A stretch of DNA of 64,000 nucleotides, taken from NCBI GenBank assembly GCA_015847255.1, contig JADLZK010007210.1, forward strand, positions 62,001-126,000, read 5' to 3'. Below are positions 43,101 to 55,378 of the stretch, in pieces. The stretch comes from Hyparrhenia diplandra. Lineage: Eukaryota > Streptophyta > Magnoliopsida > Poales > Poaceae. The notes beneath the pieces were generated by a model. The model was not told where the DNA came from. It ran no database searches and saw only the letters and a program-made list of their open reading frames with translations. The stretch's first letter is position 1; each line of letters begins with the position of its first letter. Position numbers and translations under genes: made by a program.

Positions 43101-46100
43101 CGGTATCCACACGAACGCCAGTGCGTCTCTTTTTTATCAAATATAAATCTTTTACAAATTAAGGAAATAGTCATGATGACATGATGTACTTGTGTAGGCA
43201 TGAAAAACAGGTAAACAGAAAGCTCAATTAACTGCACAGCTCCAGAAACATAAGACATTTTCATGTAGTAACAAGTAATGCTTAGGATACTGTGCCTGAT
43301 GGACGTATAGGGGGGTGGCCTGTACACATCCGCAGAAAAATCCCTAATGGTTGCATCGACATTAAAGTCTCCATTAACATATGGTAGAGGTAGCCGGCAG
43401 AACACTTCCTGTCAAATAAGCATGTTAGTGTAGACATGAATAAACATTTCATAGGAAGACAATGTATTTATGAGGCTTTACAGTCTTAGAAACTTAACCA
43501 TGTTCCTCATCAGATCTTCATTTTACAACGCATTCCAGATGCACCCCTAAGTAATAAAAGGTAAAAAATAGCTATGTACAAATAAAAAATGACTCATTAT
43601 TTAAAAAATGCAGTGTTTTCGACTCTGCGGTCCACAAGCTGAAATGTGGCCATAACTTTTTAAGATTGAAACCAATGTGGTAATCATATTTACAAATACA
43701 ATTTTCATGTGGCTGTTCTAATACCTATTTGTGGTTAAACATGCAAACAATAAACAAATAATGGAAAACGTCCTGAAATATTATAGCTTTGAGTAACAAC
43801 ATTTTTCTGCTTCAAGAGTAACCAAAAAAGCCACTAAAAGCACATTCTTAAACCTACCCAGCACTTCATTACAAGGATAAGCTGCTAAAGAACCTCTAAA
43901 ACTTTTTTATTAAAAAAACAATATGCACAGGTTACATGAAATAATCACAGGAGAAAAGATAGCAAAGTACAGTTATGTCATGCGTGTGCTCACCTCTATG
44001 TTGTTGGTCAACTCAGCATTCTGTCACCAGCAAATAAATATATTCAAGTCAGTGACCTCAGCCATTACAAATATTAACAAAAGGATATGCGGGATGCACT
44101 GTGACAATATTGTCCAAGCTAAACCTCACAGATGACTCATTGTTCTTTAATGTTAATCCTCCAAGGGTCTAGAACGAAATAAAAGGATAGTGGAAATGTA
44201 ATGGAGGAATCAGCACTCGGCTTGGGGTGAAGACAATGACTAGATGCAATGATGCATTTTCTTAATGCATATATTAGAAAGTTCCCCAGTTGCCTATTTA
44301 CCATAGTTCCCCTCTTGCCAATTTATCATATTAGACTGGATAAGATGATATTATTTGTTTCATATATAAAGTGACCAATTTTGAGGGAGGGAAAAAGATA
44401 GACCTTATTTTGCAGGAGCCAATCAGAAGGATGCCTCCAGCAGATTGTACTGACTTGATCATCATTTAGATGAGTCACTGGCCATGGTGCGCATCTCATA
44501 TGTGCTGCAACCGTGCAACGTACACAGCGCCAAAAAGAACATATTTTGCTTACAAACCATACAACCCTAATAGGATAAAAAAAGTTAAACCGATGTCCCC
44601 AATGATCAAGTAATATAACCAGTCAAAGGATAGGAATAGAAATCAAACATAATTTCAAAGAAAAATACAGGTTTACACCCGCAGCATTGACTGTATCTAT
44701 TAATCTTTTTTCATGCCTGCAATAAAAAACCCAAGTTTACTGCAGATAAATTTCTATATCTTTGTCGCGGTTACTATCTTTGCAACACACAGCACGCCCT
44801 GCCTTGGGACTATCAAAGCTTCCAATTGTATATTGAACATAATAAGAAAAACGCATTACTAAAAAAACATAGATAGAGATGAAAAGATTATACTCCCTCC
44901 ATTCCAAATTGTAAGTCACTTTCACTTTTTGGTTCATCCATTTTGCTATGTATCTAGACATATTATTTATATCTAGATGCATAGCAAAATGGATGTACCA
45001 AAAAAATCAAAGCGACTTATAATTTGGAACGGAGGGAGTAATAAATAAAGACACTGGAGTATGATAATCAGATAAGATTATAATTATTACATTTAGATTT
45101 TTGGTGAGTGCTACATGTTCCCCAACGTAAAGTAGTACAGACTGAAAAGCACCTCATGCCATAAAATTGGAACTTACATGTTGAGGGCACCTGAAGCTTT
45201 CAGCGGTGAAGTTTGGAGTATCTTTCACAACACAGTTGAGATGGAACATCTGTGGACATTTTTTAACCGAACATGCTATTCCTTCGCCAGCATAAATAAT
45301 CTTGGAACACAAACGGCATTCGACCTTTCCACAAATGAAGAAGGTATGAGATGCTGAGAAGATCAAAGGGGGAAAAAACTGGATCCTATGTCAAACTAGC
45401 ACTGATAACAGTTCAAGTCATTTTAGGATTCCTAATAATCAAACTTGTCAACTTTGACCATCAATATAATAAAAATTAGAAATGTAAGATTGATACCAGT
45501 AGATTCATCAGAAAAAAAAACGCTTTCATAACATACAATCCCTTCTATGTTAGGTATCAAATTTAAATATAGATTGCCGGGTCAAAGTTTCACCTTATAC
45601 TCCATTTGTACATATGTTTTACAGAATATATTTTTAAAAAAATGTGGCATTTTGCACTAGTAGTATTTTTGCTGGTGGGGGCATTAGAACCCTGGTAACT
45701 AAAACGTTTTCCTAAGTCATATTGTTTGCTGGATCCAAAGTCACTAGACTAGTTACTCCCACAATCACGATTATAAGTTGCCTTTTTGGATTCTTCACAA
45801 TCCCTTACTATTGATGAAGTTTTCATCAATATTATTATTGTTCAAAGCTACAGTATAAACGTTTGGCCACAAGCTGTCCGAAGTGTCACATCACATGGTT
45901 TTCCACTAGAGCAATACCCTTTTCTTTTTGTCAAACTTAGATTGTTTGTTGCCAAACTGGTGTGGAGTTTCCTTTGTTCATCTTGCCCACAGCAACGCAT
46001 AACCAAACGAAGCAACACTTTTGCTTCGATATGCCTGCTGTACAGGAACAACACTCCAATTCATCAGAAATAAGTCTGCTTCGCAATCTCAATTTCCGAA

Positions 46101-46431
46101 CCCCCGCCCCAGACACCACCACGCCGCCACAGAGAGACGACCCGTTTAGGTCAAGTGGAAATTCCAGGTAGCAATACCAGCCGCGGCCGAAACAATCATC
46201 GCGATACACTGACAGAAACAACCAATCGTTGCAACGGACGGAAGCGGCGGAACTCGAAGCCCTTACCGCCTTTGGCGCGCCGGTGAGGAAAGGCAGCACG
46301 CAACGGCGGGCAGGGACGCCGGCCAGCATCCTCCGCGCGGCCCACTTGTCCACGTGCTCCTGGAGCGTCCGAGCATCTCCACGGCGGTGGCCGACGGCAT
46401 CCTCGTCGGTGTGGAGGGACACGTTCGCCAT
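37124..46431 (-). CDS. ASHR3: ASHR3-like PHD/AWS/SET histone lysine methyltransferase, probably inactive
   Basis: This is a nuclear H3K36-type methyltransferase family member. Exons (minus strand): 46,267-46,431, 45,178-45,324, 44,404-44,566, 43,994-44,020, 43,291-43,408, 43,049-43,148, 40,567-40,660, 39,681-39,759, 38,757-38,928, 38,584-38,664 and 37,124-37,470. All have GT..AG junctions in matching phase. Exons 2-3 form the PHD-like zinc finger (ECRLCSK.. to CWRHPSDW); exons 5-7 hold VFCRLPLPY and the AWS cysteines ([17 protein letters not shown]); exons 8-10 are SET ([27 protein letters not shown]). Oddities: exon 3 has one extra T (run at 44,532-44,536) that shifts the frame. GWG is GWE, NHSC is NHSY (38,783-38,785) and YDY is YDC (38,586-38,588). 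I could not find the exon for the post-SET CxC motif between 37,471 and 38,583. The last exon (GNQIKNPTQ..) is a family-specific tail. Confidence 0.88.
38701..38740. repeat. G-rich simple repeat
   Basis: A run of G interrupted by single T (tttttgggggg.. then ggtggggg units) between exons 9 and 10 of the ASHR3-like gene, starting 17 bp from the exon 9 donor. It could form a G-quadruplex on the plus strand, which is the non-coding strand there. Confidence 0.85.
40040..40236 (+). mobile_element. SINE-like/retroposon 3' segment in an ASHR3-like intron
   Basis: The segment ttcccgtcgacgacgaggcg.. through ggaggtgctcataggggtag and ggggtgagtgtgcgtgcg, ending in a short A-rich tail after tgtgtaattctc, is a very common 3' segment in grass genomes that I recall from short retroposons. 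It lies in the intron between exons 7 and 8, antisense to the gene. The 5' promoter boxes are not visible, so it may be truncated. Confidence 0.5.
41099..41235. repeat. Two ~68-bp tandem units
   Basis: ttgctcttcattccaac..actctatcttccaacctttt..cttaatataatgataaatagc occurs twice (41,099-41,165 and 41,166-41,235). Just upstream, ggttgaaatgaagagcaag (about 41,059-41,077) is the inverse of the unit start, so the array also begins with an inverted repeat. Confidence 0.85.
41640..42110 (+). mobile_element. copia fragment (RNase H end plus 3' region) in an ASHR3-like intron
   Basis: [20 protein letters not shown] followed by [20 protein letters not shown] is the conserved end of Ty1/copia RNase H, with the usual ADIFTKG end altered. 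A region like a copia 3' LTR follows (ttatataatcagcacataag, then accaatcc-rich text) to about 42,110. Everything upstream of the RNase H end is missing. Confidence 0.75.
42130..42868 (+). mobile_element. L1-type LINE 3' fragment in an ASHR3-like intron
   Basis: The zf-RVT region of LINE ORF2 is recognisable at about 42,420-42,560 (CxxC region, then [20 protein letters not shown]) across a frame change. The fragment ends in aatgaaatgagacacagctttcctgtg and a short A-rich tail. It is antisense to the host gene. Confidence 0.75.
44893..45038. mobile_element. Stowaway MITE in ASHR3-like intron 2
   Basis: 146 bp with CTCCCTCCATTCCAAATT at the left and the inverse AATTTGGAACGGAGGGAG at the right. 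It forms a near-perfect hairpin over its whole length and is flanked by TA dinucleotides (44,891-44,892 and 45,039-45,040). Confidence 0.95.
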
Positions 46432-46681
46432 GGGGGCAGATTGTGGGGACGGAGACTAGAGTGGCCTGGAGAGTGCAGGGTTTTTCACCTTTTCCCCTGG
46501 TTTATGAGACTTTACCCTCAACTTCATATTTTCGGTGAGTACTCAAATTTCCATCGCAAATTGGTTGGAATTGGAACCTGATTTTAGCTCCACGCCAGCG
46601 CAAGCAATCACATCTGTATAAGTTCATAATAAAGGTGTCATTGATTTTCGTTTTTTTAATTTTGCGAACAGATTTTCGGTC

Positions 46682-46933
46682 GTGTTTAGGGAGCAAATTT
46701 AGATGTGTTTTATCTAATAACAGAATCATAAACAAAAGAAGTGCGAATCATAAACAAAAGAAAGTGCGTCACTGCTTAGAGCACAATCTTAAAGGGAGTA
46801 GCATTTGGTTTTAAGCGGTGCTTTAGATAGGCAGAGAAGGTTTGAGCATCAATTTAGCCACTACAATCATCCATCTCCTGATCTCTCATGCCGTCATTGC
46901 TTCAATTGTTTCTTTTCTAGTTTCAAAAAAAAT

Positions 46934-46968
<35 letters not shown>

Positions 46969-48731
46969 TGTACCATGGAACGTAGCAGGTGATAGGTGAT
47001 GAGTACCACTACAGCTCAAGAGCAGCGATGCCTATTCTCTACTTGTTTATATTTTATAAGTACTCCATCGGTCTAAATTAGAAGACATTTTGGTTTCTTT
47101 AGATACGTTACATTTGTTATGCACATAGATATACACTACATCTCTTGGGATAACTAGTAGAAACAATATATGTACTTATAATTTGAGATAAGGAACCGAT
47201 TTTATTTTAGGGATTCAGATATATCTTGGTTTGGTCACTAGAATAATGGATCGTGTGCTTTGTTGTTGAAATTGGCTGTTGGATTCAGTTCTAAGATTAT
47301 ACACTGACTTCGGTGGATTTCATCAGCAAAGGTTACTAGGGAAAAGACTAATTGAATCGTTTGAATAGAATATTTTCCAAAATCAAGTTAGTATGGCTGT
47401 TGGGTACGAAGTTCTAAAAGAAATGATAGACTTATAGACTTAATTTTCCAGTATTCTTTCTGGGAGAAACAAACATAATAAAGTTATTTTAGAGCGGTGA
47501 AAAAATGAGTGCTTAGATGGATTCAAATCATCGACAATGGTCTATCTCAAATTCTCAATTCATCATCAACTTGAAGGTCCATCGTTTTTCATTAGGCGGA
47601 TGGCTAATACATGCTTTTGTACAAAACAAAAGAGCTAATACATCCCATTTTTATTTATACTTAATAAAAGAAATTAAATGGAGATAAGTGCTTTTGGGGT
47701 GAAAAAGAGGAGAAGAAGGCCCAAGGATTTACCATATTTTGATATTCCTTCCATCCCAATCCCCGGCTTTTATGCCCATTTTCAACCTTAAACCTCTCCC
47801 TTCCTCCCTTGCCGTGTTGGGGAGCAAATTTTGTGTTTTTCTATAACTCGAGAAGAATCATAAACAAAAGAAAGTGCGGATCTTGGTACCTCGTCCCTAA
47901 ACTCTAGAAAGGTGCAAAGGGTCCACCATCATACTTCCAATCATTGGGACCGAGGGAGTAAAAGATTTGGTTTTAAGCGGTGCTTTAGATAGGCAGAGAA
48001 GGTTTGAGCATCAATTTAGCCACTACAATCATCCATCGGGAGGATCTCTCATGCCGTCATTGCTTCAATTGTTTCTTTTCTAGTTTCCGAGTCTTTTCTT
48101 TTTTTTTTTGGTTTTGTTTTTGTTGTAGTGTGAGTTGATAGGTGATGTGGCCCCCACCACTACAGCTCAAGATCAGCGATGCCTATTCTCTAATTGTTTA
48201 TATTTTGGGAATTACTCCATCGATGCTAAATTAGAAGACATTTTGGTTTCTTTAGATCATGTACATTTGTTTTGGAGATAGATATACCTATGGTGGATAA
48301 CTAGTAGAAACAATATATGTACTTATAATTTGAGATAAGGAACCGATTTTATTTTAGGGATTCAGATTCCGCTTTGGTCATCTAGAATAATGGATGGTGG
48401 CTTTGGTTGAAGTTGAGTTGGATTGGGTTTGATTATACCCAATCCGCGGTGGATTTCATGGAGGCAAAGGTTACTACCCAAAAAACCTAATTGAATCGTT
48501 TGAATAGAATTTTTTCCAAAATCAAGTCAGTGTTGTTATAACAAGACGAGGGGTTCTAAAAGACTCATAGATGTTATAGCTGAGATTTACGAGTATAGAC
48601 GCAGTGGGAGAAACAAACATAATAAAGTTATTTTAGAGCAGGCTGGGAAAAAATGAGTGCTATCTCGGATGGATTCAAATCATCGACAATGGTCTATCTC
48701 AAATTCTCAATTCTCATCATCAACTTGGAAA
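46682..48731. repeat. Imperfect ~0.9-kb direct duplication between the ASHR3-like and PPR genes
   Basis: Copy 1 (about 46,682-47,577) and copy 2 (about 47,813-48,731) share long identical blocks, for example ttttaagcggtgctttagat.. (46,810 and 47,972) and acttataatttgagataagg (47,173 and 48,321). Between the blocks are short patches that do not align at all. A 235-bp unique spacer separates the copies. No open frame is present. The block probably contains decayed Stowaway DNA (tactccatcggtctaaatt). Confidence 0.85.
46935..46965. repeat. Poly(T) run
   Basis: 31 consecutive T in copy 1 of the duplication; copy 2 has a short T run and different sequence in this place. Confidence 0.95.
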
Positions 48732-48921
48732 ACACCGTTGACGCGGTAGTACGCTATCAACCAAGCTAGGGGCATCGTGCAGAAACATCCGTCGGATCGG
48801 TGGATCAACGGTCCAGATCGAGGCAAGGCTCTCCCCGTCGCCGTAGGGGTTTTTTCTCCTCACTTCTCTTACCAGCGCCACCTCCCCCGCAGGCCGCAGC
48901 TACTCCACGGTGACGGCCGCC

Positions 48922-51900
48922 ATGAGAGCCCTCCTCTCCCTCTCCCGTCTCGCCCGACGGCTTCCAGCTTCTCTCGCCCCTGTAAGAGCGCCGACAACAT
49001 TCCTCCTCCGGCACATCCATGCCGATGCCCCTCCGCCGCCGCCGCCGCCACCTCATGACTCGTCGCCCTTCGTCTCCCGCATCCTCGAATCGGAGCCGAG
49101 CCTGACCCCGAACACCGAGTCGGAGCCGGCATCCGATCCGACCCTCGACGAGTTCCTCGCGCGCTTCGTGGCTGCCTTCCGCCCGCGGCTCGCGGCTGCC
49201 TTCCCCGACCATGACCGTGATGTGCTCGACGAAATGCTCCGCCTCGTCGCGGACGCCGTGCTGTGCCGCCTCACCGAGACCGACCCGGGGCCCGATGCTG
49301 TTGAGCTTAATGACGACCTCTGGGCGGTCGTATGGGAGGTCAGTGCCTCCGTGCGCGAGGCTATGCGCCGGGACCAGGTCCGCGCCGACCTTCGCCAATA
49401 CCTTCACTGCGACGAGGTCAAGGAGATGACGCGGTTCGCTGTCGATGTCGGCATCCGCGGTGCCATGCTCCGGGAGCTCCGCTTCAAGTGGGCCCGTGAG
49501 AAGCTCGATGAGGTCGAGTTCTACCGCGGCCTTGATGAAAGGCGCGCCGATGCCGAGGCAGGCGCCGACCGGCGCCTGTGCCGGTGCCGAGGCTGACCGC
49601 TTTGCCGAAGAGGAAGGGAGAAGTGAAGTTCACTATGTACGGGCTAGACATGTCTGACCCAAAGTGGGCTGAGGTGGCGGAGCGAGCGGCCGAGGCTGAG
49701 GCGCATTTTGTGCCTGAGGAGGCCAAGGCTGTAGAAGGGAGGGCAAAGAAGGCTGAGGAGCAGCTGCTGTCGGTTGACCCGAGGAGAGGAGATCCAGTGC
49801 CTGCCATTGAGGAGTGGAAAGAGGAGCACCCGCCAAACCGTGTTGATTGGATAGCGCTGCTTGAGCGGATTAAGGCACGGAATGTCGAGTTGTACCTCAA
49901 GGTGAGATCTTTGGTAACACTGAAAGCTTGTGTGCATCATGCTGCAATGTTTGTTAGATAGTCTTTTTTTTGCATGTAGTAAAATTCTTCCTTTCTCCAC
50001 AAGTTTCTCGCTGACAACTACTTGAATTATTGCTGGAATATGTAACTAGTTACCTGTTTTCACTGGGTGAATAGTACTATAGTAGAGATATCCTGGATGT
50101 ACTCAGACAATAATAGCTTAACCTGGATAGAGACAGAGTGTGGTTCAATGTTTTCATTCTTAGAGAATAGAAAGTTGTATTAGAAGCATTCTCTGGCACA
50201 ATAGTCTGGGGACATAGGGAGTTAAGTTGTATTTTATTGGACCGTTTTCGTCTTTTTTGAACCTAGTGACACTAAGCCTATTTGGACCTCAACTTTCGAA
50301 ACTGTTCGAGGGCTTACTGGAAGTGAATACTAGATTACACTGAAATATTTCATTCCAAACATGTTGTGCTTAGGCAAAACAGATTGACACAAATTGTCTG
50401 AACTGTGATTTATGGTGTTTCCCAATATTCTTTTGAGCTGCTGTGCCTTATCATGTCTATCAAGTGCAAATCAAATTTGATCATGAACTTCTGGAGATCA
50501 TTATGCCCTTTACCTTCAGACAAGGGTTATGACTAAAATTTCTGAAGACTTTAATGAGTAATTCTTGTGGGGGTGCTATAGCCTTTTGGTGCCTCTGATC
50601 AGTGACGTGGTGTTTCAGAAGGGTGGTATGTAGGAGAGAGGGCTGTCATCAGGGAGGGTCAGACATGGCTGCCATTGAGCTCAAGGTGAAAGAGGGCATT
50701 GTTCATGTGAATGGGGGTTTTGAGATATGTTAGTCCTGGCAAGTCTTCCCTAGATTCAGTGTGGGCATAGATTAGGCAATGCAAGCCACTGTGGATCAAG
50801 GCATGGACAGGGGATTTTAGGTAGATGTGAATTGTGGGGAGAGGGAGGTGGGGATGCTGGAGCAGTTACCTGTTGCAGACGGGTGGGAGTGGGATAGAGA
50901 GGCCGTTAGTGGCCTGGGGTTGGTGAAATGCTGGGCCTACTTATTGTTGCTGAAGTAAGGTGAGGAGGCCTACCACACCCTGCTTAGTGTCCCCTGTGTG
51001 ATCAGGCTGATGAAGATGTTCAACATCTGCTCACTTCCTGTGTCTTGAATGACTGTTCTGGTTCAGAATCTTTGTACCCATGGGATTGCAGGAGCTGGTT
51101 CCCCGGCGACATGAATCTTCGTTTTCCGTGTAGTGGCGCAAATCAATCAAAAAAGTTCAGAAGGACAAGGGAGTGAATACTGTCATTATCTTGGGAGCTT
51201 GGCTACTTTGGAAGCGCCGGAATCTGTGTGTTTTTTAAGGTGCCAGCCCAAACATCAACACCGTTATTCAGGCCTTCAATGAGGAGCACAATCTTTGGTG
51301 TCTAGCGGGTGTGCATGGTCTTAACCCCCTCGCTTTTTGGGTCAAGTTAGCTAAGCTTAGTGTCTTAATTTTCAGCGGTCGGGTCTCACCTGTGTTTGGT
51401 TTTTTATTAGTCCAAACCTTTTATGTTCCCACCCCACCTCATAGCCCAGACCGGAATGAGGTTGTCCTATTTGTAAGGAGCTGTTTTCCCCTCTCTTAAT
51501 ACAAAGATACACAGCTCTCCTGCGTATTCGAGAAAAAAAGATTGCAAAATAAAAGGCCGTAGACTGGCTTTGCCTGGTACAAGGTCAATCACAAATTCAC
51601 AGTGCTTATGATGGGTCACTTGCGCTCACTGACGCACCCAGTGCACACACACTCTCTCTCTCTCCTCCATAACAGTGTTTGAGTTAGGCATTTTAATGTA
51701 TTTGGTCAACTGGATATGTTATTATTAGCGATGGTTGTATATCAAATGTTCAGTTACCTTAAAAAGTCAAAATGTTTTCACACCACTTAACATCTGCTGC
51801 ATATTTGAAATTACAGGTTGCTGAAATTCTGCTAGCTCAAGAATCTTTTGAGGCAAACATCCGAGATTACTCAAAATTAATTGATCTTCACGCTAAAGCA

Positions 51901-52878
51901 AATCATGTGGAAAGCGCAGAGAGAATACTTGGTAAAATGAAAGAGAATGGTATTGCTCCTGATGTCATCACATCCATCATATTAGTCCACATGTATAGCA
52001 AGGCAGGCAATCTAGAGCAGGCCAAGGAGGCTTTTGAATTTATTCAAAGGGAGGGTTTTAAGCCAGATCTGAAACTTTTCAGTTCAATGATTTATTGCTA
52101 TATCAACCATGGAGAAATAGAACTAGCAGAAAATCTGGTAAAATTAATGAGGGATAAGACAAGTGTCAAACCCACTTTACAAATCTACGCAGACATCATA
52201 CGAGCATACGCTCAGCAAGGCAAGGTGACATGTGCACAGAGGGTTATTAAGATGATGTCATTTGATCATATCGAGCCTACACAGGAGCTCTATACAATAT
52301 GTATAGAAGCATGTGGACGTATTGGTGATCCTATTGAAGCCTATGCCATGTTTGAGCAAGCCAGGAGGAAGTTTGGACACGAACCAGATGACAGTTCAAT
52401 TGCTGGTGTGGTGGCCGCACACATGTACAAGAACCAACTAGACCAGGCTTTGCAGTGGCTGCTGAGTTTAGAGAAGGAAGGACTTGAACTTGGTGTCAAG
52501 ACGAATCTTGTGTTACTGGATTGGTTGTCTATGTTGCAGCTAGTTCTGGAGGCTGAACAGATTGTGCAGAAGATAAAGAAGCTTGGAGAAGAGCCCATAG
52601 AAGTTCATGTGTTCCTTGCTGATATGTATGCAAAGTCTCGCCAGGAAGAGAAAGCTCGCAGGTCCCTCAAGATCTTGGAAGAAAAGAAGAAATTGTTGAA
52701 GTCTGATCAGTTTGAGAGGGTTATAAGAGGCCTTCTTGATGGTGGGTTCTCAGAAGAGGCAAATAAATACTACAAAATGATGAAATCCTGTGGCTTTGAA
52801 CCATCAGAAACAATTGAGGTCGGTGTTAAGGCTAGTCTCAGGATTAGGGGCAGTTCTCGCCACATTGGTAGACATTGA
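48922..52878 (+). CDS. P-class pentatricopeptide repeat (PPR) protein, two exons
   Basis: Organelle-targeted RNA-binding protein; its N-terminus (MRALLSLSRLARRLP, Arg/Ser-rich, no acidic residues) looks like a mitochondrial or plastid transit peptide. Exon 1 is 48,922-49,901 and exon 2 is 51,817-52,878 (CTCAAG|GTGAG and TTACAG|GTTGCT, phase 0). The ATG at 48,922 has a strong gccgccATG context. Exon 2 encodes about nine PPR motifs of ~35 residues without E/DYW domains (for example DYSKLIDLHAKANHVESAER, MYSKAGNLEQAKEAFEFI). Exon 1 encodes a ~325-residue region with LPKRKGEVKFTMYGLDMSDP near its end, a conserved stretch in this PPR subgroup. One base is missing near 49,570 (frame change inside a GC-rich GACCGGCGCC run). 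With it restored the protein would be about 680 residues. This may be a sequencing error. I cannot name its RNA target. Confidence 0.9.
50560..51545 (+). mobile_element. L1-type LINE 3' fragment in the PPR intron
   Basis: The C-terminal part of LINE ORF2 is recognisable: CDQADEDVQHLLTSCV (zf-RVT, about 50,998-51,045), then VIILGAWLLWKRRN (about 51,184-51,225) and WCLAGVHGL near 51,298-51,325, with stops between. The tail tacaaagatacacagctctc..cgtattcgag followed by A(7) is the standard 3' end of this family. The intron is about 1.9 kb, half of it this insertion. The left boundary is approximate. Confidence 0.85.
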
Positions 52879-53047
52879 GGTTAGGGCCTGTATGTATGCT
52901 GGTAGAGTGGCAGTGATCTACTGGGCACGCAGGCAGGCAAAGAGGGGTTCTGGTGTGAGAACCTTGTGGCACTGGCACGGCACAATCAAATTGACAAAAC
53001 TCGGTGCTGGCCATTTTTTTTCCTGGTTATCAATTGTCTGGAGGCAC

Positions 53048-53123
53048 GACGTTGCTTCCATAGACAGAATGAAGTTAATAGGTCCGACGTTGCTTCCATA
53101 GACAGAACGAAGTTAATAGGTCC
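53048..53123 (+). repeat. 38-bp tandem duplication in the PPR 3' UTR
   Basis: gacgttgcttccatagacag.. through gttaataggtcc occurs twice in a row with one substitution (53,048-53,085 and 53,086-53,123), 170 bp after the stop codon. Confidence 0.93.
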
Positions 53124-54099
53124 TGGCTTCATGATTTTGTTGTTTTCAGTGATCAGGTTTTTCACTTGTATTAGATGAGGTTTGAATTGAATGTAACACT
53201 AATTTATCTTCCTGGTTGTTCCAAGCAAAAATATATTATTGCTCTGTTCACACATACAATGATGTAAGGTAATAAATATTCCCTCCTGGTCACACAAAAA
53301 TCCCTCCAGCCTCCGTTCACAGCGGTTCACTAAGACTACATACATCAATAACTTTTACATTGTTGAGTTTGGAAACATACAAATACAAATTATATGTGTA
53401 GATTTGCATTAGAGAATGCTTTCAAAGTTTGTGGAGTTTAAGAAACATTTAAAAAGATTAGAGGTTTAAAATAATTAACAGAAAAGACTTGTTTAAATCA
53501 AGTCATTTGTAATTTTGCATTAGAGGTCAAAGACAGTGAATAAATTATTCAGCATGATATCCTGTCTATTTAGGGTCTCTATATTGCGTATCATATAGCA
53601 GTCATGCAATTTGGGTACAAAGCTGTTTATAGTATATGCGTGATTGATTTCTTGTGTACAAACATGTGGATAAGATAGTGCAATTTGATGTTGTTTGGTT
53701 CAATTGGATACTAAGCTATGTATATAATGCGCATGAACGATTCATGCGTAGAAACATGTGTTTCGTTGGCTACGCATGAGTCGACACATTTTTGTTCACC
53801 GCTTGTTCTCAGCCTTCTCTCCTCACCTCGCGACTCCTCCACTTCCCACGGTGACCGACCTTGAGCGGTTGAGCCCTCTTCTTTCTCCCCAGCCATGTCG
53901 GAGCACGTCAAGGTCTCTAGCGACAAAGTCACCTAAAGCCACGCCGGAAGGGAAATGGACCTGGGTAGATAACAAGTTTAGGGGAGCCTTCTTTCATTTT
54001 TTTAAGTTCATGGACTCAAGTGGCTCACGACTAAAAGTCAATGGAATAATGTATATAAGAAGGAAAAAGTCGATTTTTGCCATCAAAATATTCTAGTCA
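53124..54099. other. Intergenic, no gene seen
   Basis: AT-rich sequence downstream of the PPR gene with a likely 3' end near 53,180-53,280 (aatgtaacactaatttatc, aataaatattccc). The stretch 53,760-53,920 is C/T-rich and has a 112-codon open frame without recognisable features. Confidence 0.5.
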
Positions 54100-54108
54100 A
54101 ACTTAAAA

Positions 54109-54983
54109 GGAAAAAGTCCAAAATTTGATGTGTTTTCACTCAAGTCCACATAACCCCTTTAAGGTATTGTTTAGTTTATTTTACTCCGATGGTTTTTACA
54201 AAGGTGTGCACTTAACACCTTTTGGCACTAATCTAATCCGGTTTTGGTTGGTTTTGCAACTAGTAATACCACATAAGCTACTGACGTGGCTGCAAGTTTT
54301 TAGGCTTACATTACCCCTATGAACGTTCAGCATGCTTTAGCGGACGTAATGTGTCAATAATAACATATTGATGCCCGTGTACCGAAATAGTAACAGATCG
54401 ATGCTTGCCACGAAGGTTTGACTTATACACTATGAACGTAACGTGTCAATTTATTTCGCTGCATCATGCTCTTGATTTTTTCAAGACACAAGGAAGGACA
54501 GATCTGAAATAAACGAAACAATAATTCTTATTTGAAATAGGTAGAGAAATTTTCTAGCACACGTAATATGTCAGATAGCTGTGAACTAACATACGGATAC
54601 CTGCTGAAAATTCAACAACAATCCAAATTACAAATTCAAGTCAACATTGTACAAATCTTTTTTATGTCGCATTGGATAAATAGGAGGTACGTACTGTATG
54701 GTCATAACTCACATAACTGATGTTTAACATAACCAACCCGACATAGCTGACATAAATGATCATCCATTTAGCTAGAGAAAATAACTTGCCGCCACGTTAG
54801 CAACTTATGTGGCATGACTAGTTGCAAAACCACCTCCATCTCACCAAAACCGGATTGGATTAGTGTCAAAAGGTGTTAAGTGCACCGGTTTGCAAAACCA
54901 CCGGAGTAAAATAAATTAAACAATACCTTAAGGGGTTATCTGAACTTGAGTAAAAACACAGGGGAGTAATTTGGACTTTTTCC
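54109..54983. mobile_element. Foldback MULE-type element (875 bp) with 9-bp target duplication
   Basis: The two ends are inverted copies of about 190-200 bp, starting GGAAAAAGTCCAAA at the left and at the right (inverted). They contain matching blocks such as tcaagtccacataacccc / ggggttatctgaacttga and aacaccttttggcactaatc / gattagtgtcaaaaggtgtt. An exact 9-bp duplication AACTTAAAA abuts both ends (54,100-54,108 and 54,984-54,992). Long TIRs plus 9-bp duplication indicate the Mutator superfamily. The ~480-bp centre has no open frame. Confidence 0.93.
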
Positions 54984-55378
54984 AACTTAAAAACCAAAAA
55001 TCTTTTTCACTATCAAAATCTATCGTATTGGCTATTAAGCTGGTTTCAACTGTGATTTTCTAACCAAATAATCAATTTATGACCGTAGGCATATTTCTAA
55101 AGAACAATAATAGATAGAAACCATCTATAGAAAAAAAAAAAAAGGCAACAGGGTTGTCTGATTATCAACACTCTGAAACAAGACAAGTTTGGGGTACCAC
55201 AGCCACAAGCAAGCCACCAATTTAATTCGAGTCCAACATCCAGAATACAGGGGAGCAAATCTGCAATGTCACATATCATAAGTTTACAAGAAACACCTCC
55301 CAACAGTACTGATCCGACACCTATTACCATGCATGCTTGCTTGTTGGATAAAAGACACAAGACCAAACAACAGTCGTG

